A stretch of 8,600 bases of DNA, from contig JACCYY010000082.1 in NCBI GenBank assembly GCA_013696235.1, positions 1-8,600 on the forward strand, written 5' to 3'. Of this stretch, positions 6,060-8,600 are shown one piece after another. The DNA comes from Sporichthyaceae bacterium (GTDB lineage Bacteria > Actinomycetota > Actinomycetes > JACCYY01). A program made the position numbers and the translations under genes. The notes under the pieces are model-generated. The model was not told where the DNA came from. It did no database searches and saw only the letters and a program-made list of their open reading frames with translations. Position 1 is the stretch's first letter, and the number at the start of each line of letters is the position of its first letter.

Positions 6060-6765
6060 CGAGGTACCTCGGCAGCATGGCCCGCCACGTGTGCCAGTCG
6101 TGCTCCCACTCGGGGCCCCAGTCGTCGACGCGGTTCGGGATGCCCTGGCTGCCGAGCACGCTGGCCAGGCGCCAGGACTCGCCGGGGTCCTCCCACGCGC
6201 CGGACCCGGTGGCCAGGATCGCGAACCGTTGCCGCAGCGCAGCGAGGTGATCACCACCGAGCCCGCCGACGAACTGCATGGGAGCGGAGAAGTAGAGGTC
6301 CTCGGACCACGCGCCGCCGTAGAACTGGTCCACGTTGAAGCTGCCGCTCATCGCGACCGCTGCCCTGACGACGCCCGGGTACCGGCACAGCGTGGCGACG
6401 GAGTTGAACGCGCCGATCGACGCGCCGGCCACGACGATCGGCTGCTCGCCCGAGTCGGCCCAGATCGCCGGGATCACCTCGTTGCGGACGGCGTCGAAGA
6501 ACCGGTTGAGCAGCCACATGCGGTACTCCACCGGCCCGTCCTTGGCGACCATCGCCTTGCCCGCGACGCTGTCGCAGGAGTAGAGCTTCACGCGGCCGGA
6601 CTCGACGAGACCGCTGCACGCGTCGACCACCTGGTGCCGCTCGATCTCCTCGGCGTCGCCACCCGCGGTCGGGAACACCAGCACCGGCACGCCGAAGTGC
6701 CCCCAGCGCGCCAGGCCGATCTCCTGCCGCATGTGCGGGGAGCGCCACCGCTCGTACGCCTTCAT
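6043..6765 (-). CDS. Putative cytoplasmic esterase, alpha/beta-hydrolase fold
   Basis: The product is 240 residues resembling the putative esterase family (PF00756-like; relatives of antigen 85, esterase D and IroE folds). The N-terminal block YERWRSPHMRQEIGLARWGH and VLVFPTAGGDAEE match a bacterial subgroup annotated simply as esterase. The nucleophile elbow is GASIG (114-118) with Ser116. The histidine is probably His222 in EHDWHTWR. The acid is probably Asp193 or Glu192 after the strand FAILATG. There is no signal peptide, so it should act in the cytoplasm. The substrate is unknown. The ATG at 6765 is preceded by a strong but close GGGAGGG (6769-6775, three bases before the ATG). An upstream in-frame GTG (6786) would translate through that site. 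It lies 40 bases after the HIT gene and overlaps trmB, so the three are probably one transcript. Confidence 0.82.
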   Translation of the reverse strand: MKAYERWRSPHMRQEIGLARWGHFGVPVLVFPTAGGDAEEIERHQVVDACSGLVESGRVKLYSCDSVAGKAMVAKDGPVEYRMWLLNRFFDAVRNEVIPAIWADSGEQPIVVAGASIGAFNSVATLCRYPGVVRAAVAMSGSFNVDQFYGGAWSEDLYFSAPMQFVGGLGGDHLAALRQRFAILATGSGAWEDPGESWRLASVLGSQGIPNRVDDWGPEWEHDWHTWRAMLPRYLGELVA

Positions 6766-6768
6766 CGA

Positions 6769-6775
6769 CCCTCCC
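6769..6775 (-). promoter_or_regulatory. Ribosome binding site that fixes the esterase start
   Basis: GGGAGGG on the minus strand lies three bases before the ATG at 6765. It argues against the in-frame GTG at 6786, which would place this site inside the coding sequence. Confidence 0.6.
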
Positions 6776-6805
6776 GGACCGCGCACCCACGCGCGAAGGA
6801 TCCGA

Positions 6806-7390
6806 TCATGTCGAACCCGCGAGATCTTCGGGGCGGTGCCCTCCCTCGTCGGGAGGACGGGCTTGCGGCGGCCAGGCGTCCACGAGCACCTGCCGGGTCT
6901 CGGCCAACAGCTGCGGCATGATCTTGACCCCGCTCACGACCGTGGCGAAGTTCGCGTCGCCGCCCCACCGTGGCACGACGTGCTGGTGCAGGTGCAGCGA
7001 GAGCGATCCGCCGGCGGACGAGCCGAGGTTCAGCCCGACGTTGAAGCCGTGCGGTGCCGCGGCAGCCTTGATCGCGCGGATGGCCTCGGCCGTGACCGCT
7101 GCGAGCTCGGCGCTCTCGCTCGTGGTGAGGTCCTCGAGCTCGGCGACATGGCGGTAGGGCACCACCATGAGGTGGCCCGGGTTGTACGGGTGGAGGTTCA
7201 GCACGGCGTACACCAGCTCACCGCGTGCGCAGACCAGCGACTCGTCCTCCGACATCGCCGGGATCGTGCAGAACGGGCACCCGTCGTCTCGACCCGGCCC
7301 GGGATCACCGGTGACGTAGGCGAGCCGGTACGGCGCCCAGAGCCGGGTCAGCCGCCCACCGAGCCCCGACGTCGCGTCGCCACCGGTCAT
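6806..7390 (-). CDS. HIT-family protein, Ap4A phosphorylase-like (Rv2613c type)
   Basis: The product is 194 residues of the histidine triad nucleotide hydrolase/transferase superfamily. The triad HLHQHVV is at 133-139, with His135 the expected nucleotidylated residue. The blocks LWAPYRLAYV (17-26), LVYAVLNLHPYNPGHLMVVPYRH and GFNVGLNLGSSAGGSL correspond closely to M. tuberculosis Rv2613c, described as a diadenosine tetraphosphate phosphorylase, so degradation of Ap4A-type nucleotides is the likely role. A CPFC pair (Cys38, Cys41) is present, which in other HIT proteins binds zinc; as I recall, Rv2613c lacks it. The C-terminal 25 residues are Pro/Gly-rich and extra. The ATG at 7390 is supported by the early conserved LWAPYR block. 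In mycobacteria this gene sits next to pgsA1; here it lies about 3.9 kb away, followed by the esterase gene. Confidence 0.9.
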   Translation of the reverse strand: MTGGDATSGLGGRLTRLWAPYRLAYVTGDPGPGRDDGCPFCTIPAMSEDESLVCARGELVYAVLNLHPYNPGHLMVVPYRHVAELEDLTTSESAELAAVTAEAIRAIKAAAAPHGFNVGLNLGSSAGGSLSLHLHQHVVPRWGGDANFATVVSGVKIMPQLLAETRQVLVDAWPPQARPPDEGGHRPEDLAGST

Positions 7391-7397
7391 CCGGCGA

Positions 7398-7403
7398 CCA
7401 TAG
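7398..7403 (-). promoter_or_regulatory. Candidate -10 element for a leaderless HIT transcript
   Basis: TATGGT on the minus strand fits TANNNT. It ends seven bases before the T of the ATG, so position +1 would fall on or next to the A of the start codon. There is no Shine-Dalgarno before this ATG, as expected for a leaderless mRNA. No clear -35 hexamer is visible at 17-18 bases. Confidence 0.35.
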
Positions 7404-7427
7404 TGTCGCCGCCGGGAGATCCGTCGG

Positions 7428-8600
7428 TCAGCGCAGCGCGAGGCCGAGCTCGCGGCGCAGGGCAGAGCGGGCCGCGTGGTAGCCGCACATGCCGTGCACG
7501 CCCGGGCCGGGCGGCGTCGCCGCCGAGCAGAGGTACGTCGCGGTGATCGGCGTCGGGTAGGGATCCCACTGCGGTGTCGGGCGCAGCAACAGCTGGCGAA
7601 CGGTCGTGGCCCCGGTGCTGATGTCGCCCCCGACGTAGTTCGGGTTGTAGACCTGCTCCTCGGCGGCGGTGGTGACCCGGCGAGCCAGCACGAGGTCGCC
7701 GAACCCGGGCGCGAAGCGCTCGATCTGCGCGTCGACCTGGGGGCTCATGTCGACGGCCGAGCCGTTCGGCACGTGGCAGTACGCCCAGAACGTGTCCTGG
7801 CCGGCCGGCGCGCGAGTCGGGTCGGCCGTGCCCGGCTGCACCGTCAACACGTACGGGCGCTGCGGGTGCCGGCCGGCGGCGGTGTCCCGCTCGCTGGCCG
7901 CGATCTCCTGCCAGGTGCCGCCGAGGTGCACGGTTCCCGCCCGCCGGACCTCCTCGTTGGTCCACGGGACCGGGCCGGCCAGCGCGTAGTCGATCTTGCA
8001 GACCCCCGATCCGTACTTGTAGCCCCGCAACCAGCGCAGGTACGAGGCCGGGAGCCGACCCGGGGCGAGTCGCGGCAGCGCGGTCGGCGCCACGTCGAGC
8101 AAGATGATCTTCGCGGCCGGCAGCTGGCGCAGGTCGGTCACCTCGGTGTCGACGACGACCTCTCCGCCGAGCGTCTCCAGCTCCGCGACCAGGCCGTCGG
8201 CGATGCCTTGGCTGCCACCCTCGACGACCGGCCACCCGACCGCGTGCGCGAGCAGGGCGAGCAGGACGCCGAACGGCCCGGTCGGAAGCGAGGCCAGCGG
8301 CAGGATGGGGTGAGCGGCGCAGCCAGCGATGATGGCCGCGGCGCGGTCGTCCTCGAGCCGCCGAGTGATCCACGAAGCCGGCATCGCGCTGCGGAGCCCG
8401 AGGCGCGTCAGCGCCGGCCACCGGTGCACCGGGACCGGCGGGCGGAGCGGAGCGAGGACCTGCGGCACGACCTGCTTCCAGTCGCGCACCACGGGACCCA
8501 TCAGCCGCTCGTACGCCGCCGCGGACCGGCCGAGATCGGCTGCGGTCGCGTTCACGTCGCGGTGCACGATCCCGGCCCGCCCGCCGTCGAGCGGGTGCGC
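7428..8600 (-). CDS. NAD(P)/FAD-dependent oxidoreductase, phytoene dehydrogenase-like (N-terminus outside window)
   Basis: The visible 390 residues are the middle and C-terminal part of a flavin oxidoreductase related to phytoene desaturase/CrtI-type proteins and amine oxidases. The first visible residues, AHPLDGGRAG, run into HRDVNATAADLG, a stretch common in actinobacterial members. The C-terminus carries the FAD-contacting block PPGPGVHGMCGYHAARSAL (about 27 to 9 residues from the end). The N-terminal GxGxxG dinucleotide fold must lie to the right of the window, and the GTG at 8567 is internal rather than a start. No carotenoid genes are visible here, and this subgroup is widespread outside carotenoid clusters, so the substrate cannot be named. 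The stop is 37 bases upstream of the HIT ATG. It may be co-transcribed with it, although a separate promoter is possible. Confidence 0.88.
   Translation of the reverse strand, partial: AHPLDGGRAGIVHRDVNATAADLGRSAAAYERLMGPVVRDWKQVVPQVLAPLRPPVPVHRWPALTRLGLRSAMPASWITRRLEDDRAAAIIAGCAAHPILPLASLPTGPFGVLLALLAHAVGWPVVEGGSQGIADGLVAELETLGGEVVVDTEVTDLRQLPAAKIILLDVAPTALPRLAPGRLPASYLRWLRGYKYGSGVCKIDYALAGPVPWTNEEVRRAGTVHLGGTWQEIAASERDTAAGRHPQRPYVLTVQPGTADPTRAPAGQDTFWAYCHVPNGSAVDMSPQVDAQIERFAPGFGDLVLARRVTTAAEEQVYNPNYVGGDISTGATTVRQLLLRPTPQWDPYPTPITATYLCSAATPPGPGVHGMCGYHAARSALRRELGLALR

Noticed and set aside
5905..6921. 338-codon + strand open frame across the esterase and HIT gene ends
   Set aside because: It overlaps three real genes on the other strand and shows no family features; the residue mix is typical of GC-rich antisense frames.
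8437..8457. GCGGAGCGGAGCGAGGACC resembling the GAGCGGAGCGC module of the intergenic repeat
   Set aside because: It lies within the oxidoreductase coding sequence, is short, lacks the GCCAGGTCGCTTGCG core and is readily explained by Pro/Leu/Arg codons.
1..8600. tRNA genes, CRISPR arrays, insertion sequences, toxin-antitoxin or defence genes
   Set aside because: No cloverleaf-like stretch with a TTCGA-type arm, no regular spacer-repeat pattern, and no transposase or recombinase motif was seen on either strand. All substantial coding capacity is assigned to the listed genes.

Overview
The window comes from a high-GC actinobacterium. Codon third positions are strongly G/C, GTG starts are used, and there is a pgsA-patA-pimA gene set for phosphatidylinositol mannoside (PIM) synthesis plus a mycobacterial-type EF-G-like FusA2 protein. 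The genus cannot be resolved by eye. Nothing looks like a plasmid, phage, transposon, CRISPR array or RNA gene, and gene density is high: the largest gap is about 255 bases (2880-3134).

Layout, left to right. (1) Positions 1-135 (+) hold the last 44 codons of a gene entering from outside the window. They are a near-identical, inverted copy (131 of 135 bases) of the 3' end of pimA. The two ends face each other across about 80 bases holding two strong GC-rich hairpins. (2) Positions 218-2879 (-) are a tightly packed operon transcribed as pgsA (phosphatidylinositol phosphate synthase), patA (PIM acyltransferase) and pimA (first mannosyltransferase), with 4-base stop/start overlaps at both junctions. 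(3) Positions 2880-3134 are the divergent intergenic region, carrying about 2.5 copies of a GC-rich imperfect repeat. (4) Positions 3135-5300 (+) encode a 721-residue EF-G-like protein of the FusA2 type with altered GTPase motifs. (5) Positions 5349-7390 (-) hold trmB (tRNA m7G46 methyltransferase), a putative alpha/beta-hydrolase esterase and a HIT-family Ap4A phosphorylase-like protein, transcribed in the order HIT, esterase, trmB. (6) Positions 7428-8600 (-) are the C-terminal 390 residues of a phytoene-dehydrogenase-like FAD oxidoreductase that runs off the right edge.

Functionally, the left operon is a coherent membrane-lipid pathway: PgsA makes phosphatidylinositol phosphate, which is dephosphorylated to PI elsewhere; PimA adds the first mannose; PatA acylates that mannose. 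In mycobacteria the HIT gene (Rv2613c) sits directly upstream of pgsA1-patA-pimA. Here the same four proteins are present in the same strand order, but fusA2, trmB and the esterase gene lie between HIT and pgsA, so the ancestral block appears split. The remaining genes are translation- or nucleotide-related housekeeping functions with no evident link to PIM synthesis.

The item most worth a second look is the inverted pimA 3'-end copy at the left edge. I did not find a convincing new multi-gene system in the window.
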